This document shows, one piece after another, positions 10,233 to 21,181 of a DNA stretch of 64,000 nt. Below the pieces are notes generated by a model. It had not been told where the DNA came from. It was given only the letters and a program-made list of their open reading frames with translations, and did not search any database. Position numbers and translations under genes: made by a program. Where the stretch lies: NCBI GenBank assembly GCA_023101725.1, contig JALJCO010008634.1, forward strand, positions 155,724-219,723, read 5' to 3'. Source of the DNA: Atherinomorus stipes (lineage: Eukaryota; Chordata; Actinopteri; Atheriniformes; Atherinidae). Numbering within the stretch: the stretch's first letter is position 1; every line of letters starts with the position of its first letter.

Positions 10233-12820
10233 GCGCTGGATTTAAGAAGATAAAAAATTGTGTTGTAATTTGCACATGCAGTCTAGAATTTTGCGCGAGG
10301 GGCTGAACCACAGTTTGTGGGTGATTTACAAAGAATGATTGTGCAAATGACAGTGAGTGCAAACATGTTAGAAACGCCCCTATAAAATGAGGATTTTTCA
10401 TGTGGCGAATCACCAGAGACTACAGCGCAAAAGGAAACACAACCCACGGATGGAGATATTAGTGGAGGAGGGAGATGAAAATATAATGTAAAACTAGAAC
10501 TGCAAGCAGTTATCACGGGGTCCAAGCCCGTCTGTGCACCGCCTTCCCTGGTGCACCGCCCTCCCGGGCCCCGCCTCCCATTGTTCGAGAAACACAATGA
10601 TTTGTAGCCCTCCCAAAAAAATGGATGATTTTTGATTATTTTGCCAAGAAGGTTTGCTCAGCATGAAAATCTGTTGTCTTCAATAATGATACAGCATGAA
10701 GTTTGTGTGTATGGGTAATGTTGACTGAGTTTTCAAGAAAATGTCTAACACCTGCAGGATTGTGGCTCTCAAGGACCATCACTGGACATCCCTGTTGTAG
10801 ACCAACATTCACAAAAACTAACAGCTACCAACCACACCAGATCCTCTCTGTCCTCAAACTTCACCGCAAGTCTTATAATACAATAGGACTTCTGTTTTAA
10901 CAGATGTTCCTACACACACACACATCTGTGGAGATATGTTTGCTCCCGCAGGACTGACCACATATATCAAGTGTTAGAATAATCAATGCCATAACCACGT
11001 AAATATGAAGACAAACACACTACAAATATCGCGGTGAATGTCAGACATCAATATTTAAACATCCAGCTGGACGTCCTCCGTGAGTCTGGCCTGCCAACCA
11101 CGACCAGGATCTTCTTGTCCTGTCCTTTCACTGTTCTCAGTGTCTGAAGACCTGACATCGCCGACCTCAATCACACACTCCCCAGCTGTAAGTGGCTCAT
11201 CCCGGTTGATGGTTTATGTACCGATGGAAAACTGACAAGCAGGAAAAAAACATGCGTAACACTGTACCTGGTGACTCTAAGACAGATGTGTTGTCTAGTT
11301 AGCAACTGAACGCTTACAAGAGTTTGTAGCTTGATGGAGAAAAAAGTGAAATAGTTTTATGTGATCTGAGCAGTTTAAGAGCATCTGAACTGGGCTTGGA
11401 GGGTGTCGCAATACTCCCTTCTCCCACCGCAAGTCAGGATTGTGGCTCTGAGGATCGCAATTTTAATTTCAATTCAGGTATTGTTACAGCCCTATATATA
11501 AATGATCAATGACATAACCATGTAAAAATGGAGACAAACACACTTCAGATGCAGTTGTGAACTTTAGACAACATTGATATTTGCAGGATTAAAAATCTTT
11601 GCCCAACTGCTTGGGATTCATAAGGAATATCTTGACATTAACTGTAACAAGATTGTTTTTTTTATAGATTTATCTGTTTGGAAATCCTTGTGTTGAGCAA
11701 ATTTGCATATTTCAGCAAAAACTTAGCATGTAAAATCAATTTAGAGAGATGGTTGGCTGGATTCAAATGTTCAGCATGATTCAAGGAATATCTCCATCAC
11801 ATTTAAGCTGTCTAGGACAAACAGCTGATTTTTAATGATGTTATGAAAATTGGGGTGTGGCTCACTCATAAACCATTCCCACTTTGTCCAATCATCACCA
11901 TCCTCTAGGAATCAGCACAGAGTGATGGCATGAACATACACAGCGAGTTTCATACATATCTGATCAATTGTTTGTGAAATATAGTCAGCATTATTGCGCC
12001 CACTAGATTAAAAAAAATTCCATATAAATAAGTATGATAAATACAAAAATTTAAATAATACAACAGATATCTGTCCAGTCTCAGAAATGACCAGCTTATG
12101 AGGACATCGATCAGGAGTTGCTGAACAAATAGTGTCTGCAGCAGGTCTCTATTAGACACGAGGTGCGCACTCTTTGGCACAATGCCAATGGTGTCAGAGG
12201 CTTGTGCTGCCAGATGACTGTGATCCCGTCCACCCGCGAAAATCCAAGTTAAAATGTGACGTTGGCAAAAAGGGGAAATAAAAAAGAACTAATGCCAGCT
12301 TTAGTTATAATTAAATTCCACTGTGGCTGCAAACTTTCTGTTTCATTTATCTAGAGTATTATATAGTGGTGTTTGCTGTGTTGATTTTTATTGAATTCAA
12401 CAATGAGAACTAAATGCGTTGCCCTCACTCCTCATGAAAAAATATTTTTAGATTTGTGGGTTTCCAGGATTGTCCATCTCAGAAGCTGAAGCCATTGGAG
12501 CTGCCAGTTTGCACCTGCTTTTCAGATGTACTAAAATACACGCAAAAAACAAGCAAGGCAATGCAATAAATCGCTTTGCGAGTGCTAAATTAATACATTT
12601 TACATTTTCTCCTCCCATCACACGCACAATTGCATGTAAATGCCCCATATTGCATATTCATTGGAGCAGAAGTGCAAAATGGATAGGAGGTGCAATTTAG
12701 CACGTTTGAAAGACCGAACCCTTTTAGCAAGCTGTTAGTAGATCGGTTTGAACATTCATTTGCATGTGCAGTGAGATAGCTCACGTTTTTAAACACACAA
12801 ACCTTTGATAGATCCAGCCC
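10233..12820. mobile_element. Harbinger-like element, interrupted copy
   Basis: The left end GCGCTGGATTTAAG and right end GATAGATCCAGCCC form inverted repeats, flanked by AAT at 10230-10232 and 12821-12823. Internal sequence matches the copy at 30847-31890, including GAATTCAACAATGAGAACTAA. Three-base duplications and lack of a transposase suggest a non-autonomous PIF/Harbinger-type element. It is split by the insertion at 10499-12001. Confidence 0.65.
10499..12001. mobile_element. 1.5-kb insertion, class uncertain
   Basis: Comparison with the copy at 30847-31890 shows extra sequence here, flanked by the 6-bp direct repeat ACTAGA (10493-10498 and 12002-12007). It starts ACTGCAAGCAGTTATCACGG and then has a GC-rich stretch. 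Parts look like dispersed fish repeats, but no terminal inverted repeats and no coding sequence are seen. It may itself be composite. Confidence 0.5.
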
Positions 12821-13629
12821 AATATGTTGGGATCACTTTGCGACTGAAAAGTAAAACATGGATTGTGGTATCAACCTGTAGTTGTTTTGTACAGATGATA
12901 GAAAACACCATTATATCAGTGGATGTACAGAATCACCACGCCCCACCTGCTCTGTTCCCGTTTCCTCAGGACGGACTGTTAAATATCACATTCATCCAGA
13001 TTACTGCCGTCAATACTCCAACACAGGACTAAGGTCGTTTTCACACAAATTTAGGTTGAGCCAGGCGCTGCCGCAGCAGTGAAAAGGTTACGAATGCGGC
13101 TCCATTTCACATCTGCTTTTTAACCACCGCGCCCAGCAGTTGCTCTATAGACTGGAGCGTTGTGTATCCATGGCAACCAGGCTGCAGTAGACGCATCCCC
13201 GCTGTAAAGCGTGGTTGTGGTGTAAACAAAGCACACGTAAATGGAGTGTGTCGAAGACGAGACGGTTGCGTGTGGAAAACAATGTTTTCATGACCTGGAG
13301 GTGGACAAACCAGAGCAAGACACAGATTGATTCTGTTGAACCACGAAGTCCGACCATAAATAGATATTATCGGCGAACAGCCAGATACCGGTAAGGTGTA
13401 AACATGAGCATTAACACTTAGCCTGCTAGCCCTTGTTGGAAATTTGTCCAGTGTTTGAGAACGCCACGTTGATGTTAACATTTGACATACATTAGTATCT
13501 AGCAAACACAAGAGGATACTAAACGTTACAGTTAGGCCGTAACCCTATTTGTAGTATAGGAAGGATCTGTCAAAAAGAAGGATCTCCCAACAGAACAGCG
13601 GCCTACGGATACCTGTTCAGTTAAAAAAG
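12821..13629. other. Unassigned, transposon-like fragments
   Basis: The segment near 13030-13105 (GGTCGTTTTCACACAAAT, then TTAGGTTGAGCCAGG) resembles a DNA-transposon terminus related to the family at 13630. No complete element is delimited and no gene is recognised. Confidence 0.4.
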
Positions 13630-13835
13630 GCGGAGCATCTGGGATTTAGGCCGAGCTAAATTTGCTGCGCGTTCACACATTACTCGCGCAGCATTTCAGG
13701 TCGACACAAGCTGCTCCGAAACCACCCTGTTCAGCCAGCTCGAGAGCAGGCGAGTTAGGTCGACTGTGAGTGGTGTGCTCACACGGTTCCTGTCGCGCCG
13801 TGTTTGGCACCAAAACCCAGCTAGGTCAACCTAAA
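13630..13835 (-). mobile_element. Copy of the GTCGACCTAG family
   Basis: Its reverse complement aligns with 35421-36345 once the 700-bp insertion there is removed. Shared blocks include TTTAGCTC(G)GCCTAAATCCCAGAT and GGTGGTTT(C/T)GGAGCAGCTTG. It therefore acts as the empty-site reference for the insertion at 35455-36154. The superfamily is not determined. Confidence 0.6.
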
Positions 13836-14224
13836 GCGACTTAAAAAACAAGAATTGGCAGAAAAGCATTTGCAACTATATACAGTAAACACTGCAAAAA
13901 GTCATCATCAGTAGAATGCAGAAGCGCTTCGAGCGACCGGTAATTTCTCATGGCTTGATGAGTGTAAACTCCTGAGAAGTATACCAACATTTCTTAAAAA
14001 TCCGGGGGAAAATTAATATTCAATAAAAAATAAATGGCTTTAACACAGGGCTTACCTGATGAAACCAAATACATCACAAGAACAGGAAACTGATCTTCAG
14101 GCTGTTATGTAGGTTCGTCTAACCAGGCAGACGATGGGCATCACTTTGGTACAACAGACAGTTTTACTTTGTATCTTTTTCAATTCCCGGGAGTAAGAAT
14201 TTCAATATAACTGAACAAAACTTC
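13836..14224. other. Unassigned sequence
   Basis: No gene or repeat copy recognised. Confidence 0.4.
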
Positions 14225-14503
14225 AACATTATATCAAATGCAGACCGACAGAGAAAGAAATGCCGCAAAATCATGTGTCATTTCTGTCTACATCACAGAG
14301 ATGCCTATTTGCATTGGATTAGAATGATCAGAGGACGTACGGAGTTCAGCAAATTATAGTCGCTAATTTGCGGGGGAATTATTACATCAGAAATCACGGA
14401 CATGGCCGATTCGTACGGGATTAAAATAACAGACAATCTCTGTAATTATTACAAATTACATGTGGTCCCTAAATAATAATAATCCCGTCAGAATAGGGCT
14501 TTA
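14225..14503. mobile_element. Partial copy of the 3960-4658 element
   Basis: Shares long near-identical blocks with 4400-4658, such as CAAATTATAGT followed by AATTTGCGGGGGAATTATTA, and ends in the same GTCAGAATAGGGC terminus. The left part is missing. Confidence 0.7.
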
Positions 14504-15688
14504 GTCATAAAGGTGTTAAGTGTTACCTCATGTTTAAGAGCTTGAGGTTTTTTTTTTCCCTCCTCTTCATTACTTCCCGAAATAAAGTGCATCAGACTTG
14601 TTTTTTGACTCGAGTAAGAAAGTTTTTTCCTCTCAGGTCTTTGCAGCAGAACGGTGTAACACCACAGCTGACGGCTAAGCCTTTTGTAAACAGGTTATTT
14701 AGCTTTCGAGTAATCCTACGAGCAGCTTTAAAGTTAATTCATGTTCATGTAAACAATTGTTCCTAGTAATAAACTAAGAAAATGGTTTCCTGCTGTCAAC
14801 TCACAGCTTTTTAGACATCACTTGATTTAACTTTGAGTGCTGTCGGCAGCTGCTTAGAAGAGCCAGTATCTGTGGGGACTGTTGGGACAGTATTTGAAGC
14901 ATTTTAACAAAATTTTGGGTTTTTCAGGACCCGACCTTTCCTGATGACTAGAGGTCAATTTTGCAATTATGTTTCTTTCCTGTTTAAGGAAGGATAACGA
15001 ATATTAAACTCTTGTTTCTCCCACAGATGCAGAGTCCTCGCTTCACTTCTGTTACCAACTGAATTGGCTATAAATACCTCAACACATTCCCTTTCTGTTT
15101 CTCTGTCAGGCCTCTCGCTAACACTGGTACCTTTGTATGACATATGAGACTAAAATTAAATGCATTTTAATTGCAGCTCTGACGTGGTAGACAGGGTTTA
15201 GGCAGGGATTCAGGATGATGACTTGTTCCTACGGACAGAAAAAAGGATAAGGGACATTTCAGCCAGTCAATCCACTGTGAAGATTAGAAAGGAGCTTGTG
15301 TGCAGAACATGAGGTGATAGATGTTGTAATATCACGTGCTAATGTAACAGAAAACATGAAGCTGAATCTTGATATGATGCCAGCTGTTTGTGGTTTTCCT
15401 CAGCAGTGGGAGAGGAGGCGTTATTTATGAATGAAAGCTTCTTAACGCTGCAATCCCACCGTTGTATCGTAAATTGTTAAAAAAAAAAAAAAAAACAGAT
15501 TTTTTCAGTCATCAATAATGATTTGCTGTAAAGGTGCTAAAAGTAAATGTGTAAGGATTGCCAAAGCAGTATCCGTACCTCAGCCTGAGAGCTCGTCCAG
15601 AGATGATAGATGCAGGCTTTGGAAAGTGGATGTCAGCAGGCCCATCTGGCTGGAAGACTACAAGTTAGCATGACTTCTTTCCCTGCAG
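14504..15688. other. Unassigned sequence before candidate exon
   Basis: A 17-base A run lies at about 15479-15495. No repeat copy is recognised in the rest. The final 15 bases are pyrimidine-rich and end in CAG. Confidence 0.4.
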
Positions 15689-15850
15689 CACACCTTTACC
15701 GCATTCATCTGTCCATTTCAAGGACTTCTGTGAGATCATGTTAAACAGAGTCACAACACGTGCTGATGGTTCAGAAGAGATGACAAACTCATTCAGAGTA
15801 TCAGAGCCACTGTCTGCTTCAGATCGGCCTAAACTGATGAATGAAGTCAG
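15689..15850 (+). CDS. Candidate host internal exon, unknown gene
   Basis: A pyrimidine-rich acceptor (TTCTTTCCCTGCAG) precedes 162 bases, and a consensus donor (CAG then GTGAGT) follows. One frame is open across all 54 codons, phase 2 at both ends. It reads TPLPHSSVHFKDFCEIMLN and continues through residues such as SEEMTNSFRVSEPLSASD. The sequence is unique in the window and not in a recognised transposon. I recognise no domain, and the minus strand is also open here, so the coding call is not secure. If real it is one exon of a gene running left to right whose other exons are outside the window or too short to see. No start codon is implied. Confidence 0.3.
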
Positions 15851-15995
15851 GTGAGTGAATGTCAATCATTCCATGATTATGAGTCTGTGGTAATGCTGTA
15901 ATCTCACATATTTCCACTCCACTTTGCACCCTGAACATGGTGCAATGACTTTTCTAACCTAATTTCACCCCACATGTGCTATAGGAGGAAAGTAA

Positions 15996-16577
15996 GGGAG
16001 CATTCACAAAGCTTTTTTGATTCGAATCAGAGTCTGCTTCGTTTGGGGGAGTTGTGAATGCGCAAACGGGCTCTGATCCGGAACAAACAAGCGGACTCGG
16101 TCTGCCTACAAACGCAGGTCTCGGTCCGATTCCAGTGGACCAAATACTGAAGTTGACTACAGAATTGCATTGGCAATGTGGGTAAATGCCACAACACAAC
16201 AACACACAAACACACGTGCAGGACTGCAGGAGCCTACTTATAAAGATGGCTCGTGGTCAGACGTGGAGTGACAAGAAGGTGAAAGCTTTAATGGATATTT
16301 GGTCTGATGAAAGCTTATCCCAGCTCCTCATAAGTACGCACAAAAATAATGTTGTTTTGTGGAGGAAACGGAAGTTGTGAGAACCATGTTTGTGCGTCTT
16401 GTCCTTGCATACGGTGAAACTGAATGCAGAGCCACCTGAGATTCTTGGCCCACTTTGGCCCTTTTGGCTATGGTGCAACGTGAACGGGATCTCAGTCCGG
16501 AAGACCGCCCCCGCCCCCCGCCAAACCGAGTCCCCAAACAGACCGAGTCTTCTGGACTATGATTTCTGAATCCGCCC
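15996..16577. mobile_element. Non-autonomous Harbinger, TAA duplication
   Basis: Terminal repeats GGGAGCATTCACAAAG and CTGAATCCGCCC are inverted relatives, flanked by TAA at 15993-15995 and 16578-16580. TWA duplications are the hallmark of PIF/Harbinger. The 582-bp interior carries repeated GGTCTCGGTCCGATT-like motifs near the ends and a Myb/SANT-like coding scrap. Confidence 0.75.
16246..16380 (+). pseudogene. Harbinger Myb/SANT-like fragment
   Basis: The 44-codon frame starts MARGQTWSDKKVKALMDIW and runs through SDESLSQLL, THKNNVVLW and RKRKL to a stop. The spaced tryptophans and the W-S-(D/E)-x-x-V-x-x-L-x-x-I-W pattern match the Myb/SANT-like (MADF-type) DNA-binding domain. PIF/Harbinger elements encode this domain beside their transposase, where it helps the transposase enter the nucleus and bind the transposon ends. 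The fragment is cut after the second helix, so it is inactive by itself. Its position between Harbinger termini supports the assignment. Confidence 0.6.
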
Positions 16578-16784
16578 TAAAGTGCTGATGACACGTTTAT
16601 GACATTTTTTGCCAAGTTTTGTAGACCATAACGTTCTTCATGATGATGTATGTAACAGAAACAGGTACCTGCATAGATGAGTTATCAGAAAACATCGCTA
16701 CATTTCAGCACATCTGACCACACTCTGGCGCTGTTCACTAAAACCGGACGTGACATCTGTCAGAGAACTTTGCAGCTCATTTAA

Positions 16785-16990
16785 AGGATAACTTTATTTT
16801 TTTCAACCTGGACCCTATTTCTCTGAGTTTATACGTGCATTCACTCACCAGTAAAGTTTCCTTATCACTTTGACTCTTTCAGAAGATGTTACGTTGAGTT
16901 GCCCTTCTGTGTACATCCAGTATAATTGCGGAGACGGGGCAGCCTCTATATGACATTATCTGCGGCAAAAATCATTACCATTACTACCAA
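16785..16990 (+). mobile_element. TTAAAGGATAAC family, copy 1
   Basis: Begins at TTAA (16781-16784) followed by AGGATAACTTTATTTT. Shares CAACCTGGACC, GGGGCAGCCTCTATAT and GACATTATCTGC with copies at 23894-24120 and 32975-33176. All three are in the same orientation. Likely the left part of a TTAA-targeting element; no right end was found. Confidence 0.6.
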
Positions 16991-17029
16991 TACAAGAATG
17001 AATGAATGAGTACTATAAGTACTATTGTC

Positions 17030-17312
17030 ATCGTTCTGTTACAAAATCTCACGATATTTCCCAAATTCTCGCAAGATTTCGTAACAGAACAATGAAATAT
17101 TGCAAGATTTTGTTGGTAAAATTGATCGATACTGCCTTTTTAAATGTCAATATGATATCAGCATATGAAAATATAGCAAAATTTTGATGAATTCTTGCGA
17201 GATTTCGTAACAGAACAATGAAATATCGTGAGATTTTGTTAAATGTCAATATGATATCAGCATATGAAAATGTTGTGATATTTCAGTGTATCAATATTTT
17301 TCCCACCCCTAG
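17030..17312. mobile_element. TAGGGGTGGGAAAAA element, 3' part
   Basis: Ends GTGTATCAATATTTTTCCCA followed by CCCCTAG, like the element at 63584-64000. The inside shows internal duplication of TCTCGCAAGATTTCGTAACA and of AATATGATATCAGCATATGA. The left terminus is missing. The end sequence suggests hAT affinity, but no duplication is visible. Confidence 0.6.
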
Positions 17313-17404
17313 TCTTTAGAAGTATTAAAGTCTGTAAAAAGAAGTATTTTAAGGAGAAGAAGAATTTTTTTTCTTCTTTTTTTTAGACTTTAGAAACAGC
17401 GAGC

Positions 17405-17505
17405 TGATCGGTTAAATATCAGTGGGGTGGCCGATGTCCAATTCTCAGTTTTAAGGCCGATATAGGCCGATGCCGATAGGGGGCCGATTATATCGTACAT
17501 CCCTA
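17405..17505. mobile_element. hAT-like CATCCCTA end fragment
   Basis: GGCCGATATAGGCCGATGCC precedes the terminus CGTACATCCCTAG. CATCCCTA termini are typical of hAT elements; only one end is present. Confidence 0.5.
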
Positions 17506-18356
17506 GAAAAAAGTGTTTGCAGAAAAAAACAATGTCAGTAATGACCTTATTTAAGTCGAGCTGTACTCCAGCTGCTCAGAGAACCGCTGAACTGGACTAA
17601 TAATAAGTTTCTAAGAACCTCAGTTGCTTATTTTGATCTGTTGATTTTCCAGGTTGAGAAATCAGAGGAGCCCTTTGAGTCACGGTGGTTTGCTAGAGAT
17701 CCACCATGGTAACCACAAGTCTTTAAAGAACCTTCCTCTCTCTGGGTGGATGAGAAGAAACATGGGAGGGGTTGCAGAGGAGAGGTGGGAGCCGGGTGGG
17801 GCAGTGGTGTTCAGCCAGGGGAGGAGTAGAGGGATGGAGGCGCAGGCGGAGGAGGGAGCACTTGGTAAATAAGATGTCTAATTCATGGAGCGGATGTTTT
17901 GAAGGAAACAGACCGAGGATGTAGCTGCACTAACTGTACCCTCTGGGTCTCTCCCTCTGTTTTTACTGAGGAAATGAACTGAACTGGACCTGTTCTGTTT
18001 GCCCGGCACTGGAACCTCACCTGTACCAGGAGCAGTACACTTTCTCCATTGATGCAGTTAATTTCCCTCTGTCTCCATACAAACCTCACTGGCAGCGCAG
18101 CAGCGAGCTGACTTCCAGAAGATCCCACTCATGCCTCAGACTCAGACTCAGAGCTGTGGACGGCTCTGGCTTCTGTAAACCACAAATATCATTTACCAAT
18201 GAAAGATGAGGAGCAGTTTTTAATGTCAGTCACCACCTGGAGACTGTTTGCCTGTTAGCAGGGTGTTTACCTGTGGCAGTCTGCTGTGTCCTAAATATAT
18301 TTAACCTTTTCCTGCAGCTCTTCCACAGGGTCAGTTAGTAAGTACAGTTTTATCTA
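17506..18356. other. Unassigned, purine-rich middle
   Basis: A good acceptor (GATTTTCCAG) at 17651-17652 opens a short open stretch, but there is no convincing donor. The segment 17750-17870 is G-rich. No gene is assigned. Confidence 0.4.
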
Positions 18357-19640
18357 CGTATAGACTAATCTGGGCAAACGCCACAAGTAGACTGTCCGCC
18401 ATTGCTTAGGGTGCATATATGTATGTGTGTAATTTTTTTTTTCTCTTTTCGTGAAATTTTTAAAAACTTTTTTCTTGACAACACTTGCGCTTTTCTGGTT
18501 GTTGGAACATCAGTGGAAAACTTTAATTGTGGTAATAAGTGAATTAGAAGATCACAGACATTGATTTGATGAAGATTTCTGCTGTCTGAGACTAAAGTGG
18601 ACGGTGCTGGTGTCTGTCCACTGATGTTTGTATCGAGGAGGAATACGGGCCAATCAGAGAGCAGAGGAGGAAAGATGATGTCACAGCATAGAAAACACTG
18701 GATTTAATCCCCAATAACAAAAACATGGTAAATTGTGGTGAACAGTCGTCAATCTGGCACTTTATTTCACCAACCCATGCTCCTGAAAATGACGCACCAC
18801 TTAACGTTACTAAGCTAGCTAATGCTAACAGAGACAGCTGTGGTGTTGCTGCGAGTTAATGACTAATCTGGGAGATAGTGTTGAATAAATTTAACGTTAT
18901 TTGCTCTGATCAGGGCAACGTTGGGACCAAAAAATAAAAACAGTTCAGTCGCCAACACAAGTGGATCACGAAGACGGTGTCCTGCGGCCTTTAGTTTCAT
19001 CTGCAGGACATGTGAAAGCTACGTGGTCTACAATCCAAAAGACAAATACGACTATACAACTATTTAAAAAAAAAAAAATTATTTATTTATTTTTTACCAA
19101 CTGTGATAAGCAGCAACGACATTTACATCTTATTCCAGTGTGGCTTGTCAGGAAATAAGTTTTTTTTTTTTTTGTTATATTGTTTAGATCCCCGAGGGGA
19201 AATTAGTGCTCTGCATTAGTACCAGAGAGCAGTGGGCTGCTACTTAAAGCGCCTGGGGAGCAGTTGGTGGGGGTTAAGGACCTTGCTCATGGGTCCACAG
19301 TGGTTCACCCGAATGTTGTGTCGGGGACTCAAACCCGGGTCCTCCGTGCCAAAGCCCACAACACTACCACTAGGCTACCCACTCCCCCATTTCTGGAGAT
19401 GAATAATAGTTTACTTAATACACCGATGTAAAAATATGTCAGAATACCTTAGAGAGCTCCGGATAATATATCTATAGGTTATCGTTACCTTAGACGACTG
19501 CCCAATGTTGTAAGTCCAGATATTCACGCTGCTTTCCATGTTGGCAGATATGAGGTATTGGGACTAGAATCCTAAGCAATGGTGGCGCTGTAAGATGGTG
19601 CAACACACAAAATGCCTGTCAGATTCGTCTATAGCTGTCG
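18357..19640 (+). mobile_element. Long-inverted-repeat element, copy A
   Basis: The right half (about 18900-19640, minus the nested SINE) aligns with 54840-55540 of copy B; both contain TCCAGTGTGGCTTGTCA and ACAAAACGC-like or ACAAAATGC ends. The left end (CCGCCATTGCTTAGG near 18395) is the inverse of CCTAAGCAATGGTGGCG near 19585, so both termini seem present. No THAP frame is visible in this copy. Confidence 0.55.
19160..19389 (-). mobile_element. tRNA-derived SINE, nested
   Basis: Reading the minus strand, the head has a perfect A box (TAGCCTAGTGG) and a near-perfect B box (GGTTTGAGTCC, one mismatch), the internal RNA polymerase III promoter of tRNA-derived SINEs. The body continues GAGCAAGGTCCTTAACCCCC, and the tail is poly(A), seen as T14 at 19160-19173. 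Copy B lacks this block at the same place, so it inserted into copy A afterwards. A related tail is at 44613-44784. Confidence 0.8.
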
Positions 19641-20237
19641 AACCTTTAAAAAAAACAAAAAGGTTTCAAAAATAAAAAAAACAGGGTAAGAGGAGAGGGA
19701 AAAGGAGGTAAACTCACCTCAAGTTTTTTATTTTGTTTGTTGGGGTGGTGGTAAGGTTTAGGTTGGGCCTGAAAAGTTAAGTTGAAACCAAACTTAAGAA
19801 ATAAAAACTAATGGAAAGGGAGAGGGAGAAAGGGAGGAGAATGAAAATGAAAGAGGAGGTATTATAAATAAAAAACATCACATGTGGTAAGCACCACCCC
19901 CCTCAGAAAGAAAAGTTGGAATACAAGAATAGAAAGAGACTAGACTTTGGGAAAACAAAAACGCATCCGACTTTTTTTGTTTTAAAAAAAAGGAGGGCGG
20001 AAATGGAAAAAGAGAAATAAGTATTCTGAGAGAAACAAGAAAACCGGTTGGAGTCGCCGTAACACCTTCCCCACAACACCTGCTCTGCAGCCTCCTGCTG
20101 GCGTCTAATGACTGCAAAGATGTGGACTTTATTCATTCTGGAGAAATAAGGGGGAGATAAGAAACAAGTGTACAAGTAGGAGGCAGCACCGAAAAGAAAC
20201 AAAACTGATGCCAACACGGAAGAGACAAAAATTGCAG
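19641..20237. other. Unassigned, purine-rich
   Basis: GAGGGAGAAAGGGAGGAGAA-type purine tracts fill 19680-20000. No gene or repeat copy recognised. Confidence 0.4.
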
Positions 20238-20520
20238 TTCCTCCCTCATCCACTAGGGGCTAGCTGCAAAGGGGAGTCAATTTCCCCACTCCCATGTTAA
20301 AAAGGCCAATTTCACAGCAGAAATAAACATGTTTACGTTAGAAATAAACATGTTTACAGCCTGGTTTAAAGCATCATTTTAGGTTTAATAGGTCAAGTTT
20401 ACCTTCATGTCAAATGTGGGGGGGGGGGGGGGGGGGGGTTAAACTCATCCATTTAGATTTTTATTTAATCATGAAATTATGTGTATAAGTAGGGGCGTAT
20501 CCTTTTGATTGACAGGCAAC
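20238..20520 (-). mobile_element. CATAGACTG family, 3' part, with G21 run
   Basis: Matches the reverse complement of 35870-36110: CATCCACTAGGGGCTAGCTG, ACTCCCATGTTAAAAAGGCC, CAGAAATAAACATGTTTACA. A 29-base stretch containing AGAAATAAACATGTTTAC is locally duplicated. The internal short G run seen in other copies is expanded here to 21 G (20418-20438). Confidence 0.7.
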
Positions 20521-20909
20521 TAATCGGCTGTCACCAAAACAGTGAAAAAAATTAGGTCCAACCACTTGTTTTTCAGAGATGATAAATGTCATTCCAATTA
20601 AAGTATATGTCTTTAACTTTCACCCAATATATTAAAGTAGAAATGAAACAGTCAACCAAACTAACTTTATTTATTAGACTAAGTCCTGGTCTTATAAATG
20701 ATTATATAACAAACATGAAAAACATGAGCATATAAACAAAAAACGTAGCAACGTTTTATATTTTCAGGACAAGGACGCCACCATGTTGCAGTACTTTAAG
20801 CTTTATCACCACCGTGTTGGTTGGTGCTTCGGTTCCACACTGAATCAGTAACCAGCTACACTGCATTATAACTAACAATCTGCAACACATTTAGAAGATG
20901 AATATAATG

Positions 20910-21173
20910 CAGTGCTTCCCAAACTTTTTCTGCAGGGCCTCCTTTTCATTGGCAGTTATAATGTCAATCCCCCCCATCCCACCACCGACACCGCATGCAC
21001 CCAAACATATACCATATGACGCATTAAAACATGCACTGTTTTTGCAAGGAGTCATCATTATTTGTTTATTAGTACTTTAAAAAATATGCCCAATTTTTTT
21101 TTTAGAAGGCTGGCTGCCCCCTCCCCCGACATAGCCCCTGAGCCCCCCCCCCCCCCCAGTTTGGGAACCACTG
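20910..21173. mobile_element. Complete hAT MITE, 8-bp duplication
   Basis: The left end CAGTGCTTCCCAAACT and right end AGTTTGGGAACCACTG are inverted repeats. The 8-bp flanks ATATAATG (20902-20909) and ATAAAATG (21174-21181) agree at 7 of 8 positions, as expected of an hAT target duplication. The 264-bp interior is C-rich and non-coding. Confidence 0.85.
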
Positions 21174-21181
21174 ATAAAATG

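Noticed and set aside
17653..17708. Plus-strand stretch VEKSEEPFESRWFARDPPW after a good acceptor
   Set aside because: The donor (ATG then GTAACC) is weak and another frame is open too.
19321..19389. Possible tRNA gene on the minus strand (good A and B boxes)
   Set aside because: The sequence after the B box continues into a SINE body with a poly(A) tail, and no acceptor-stem pairing is evident.
19718..19768. Minus-strand open stretch between TTTTCAG acceptor and GAGGTGAGT donor
   Set aside because: Only 17 codons, open in two frames, in a purine-rich region; chance is likely.
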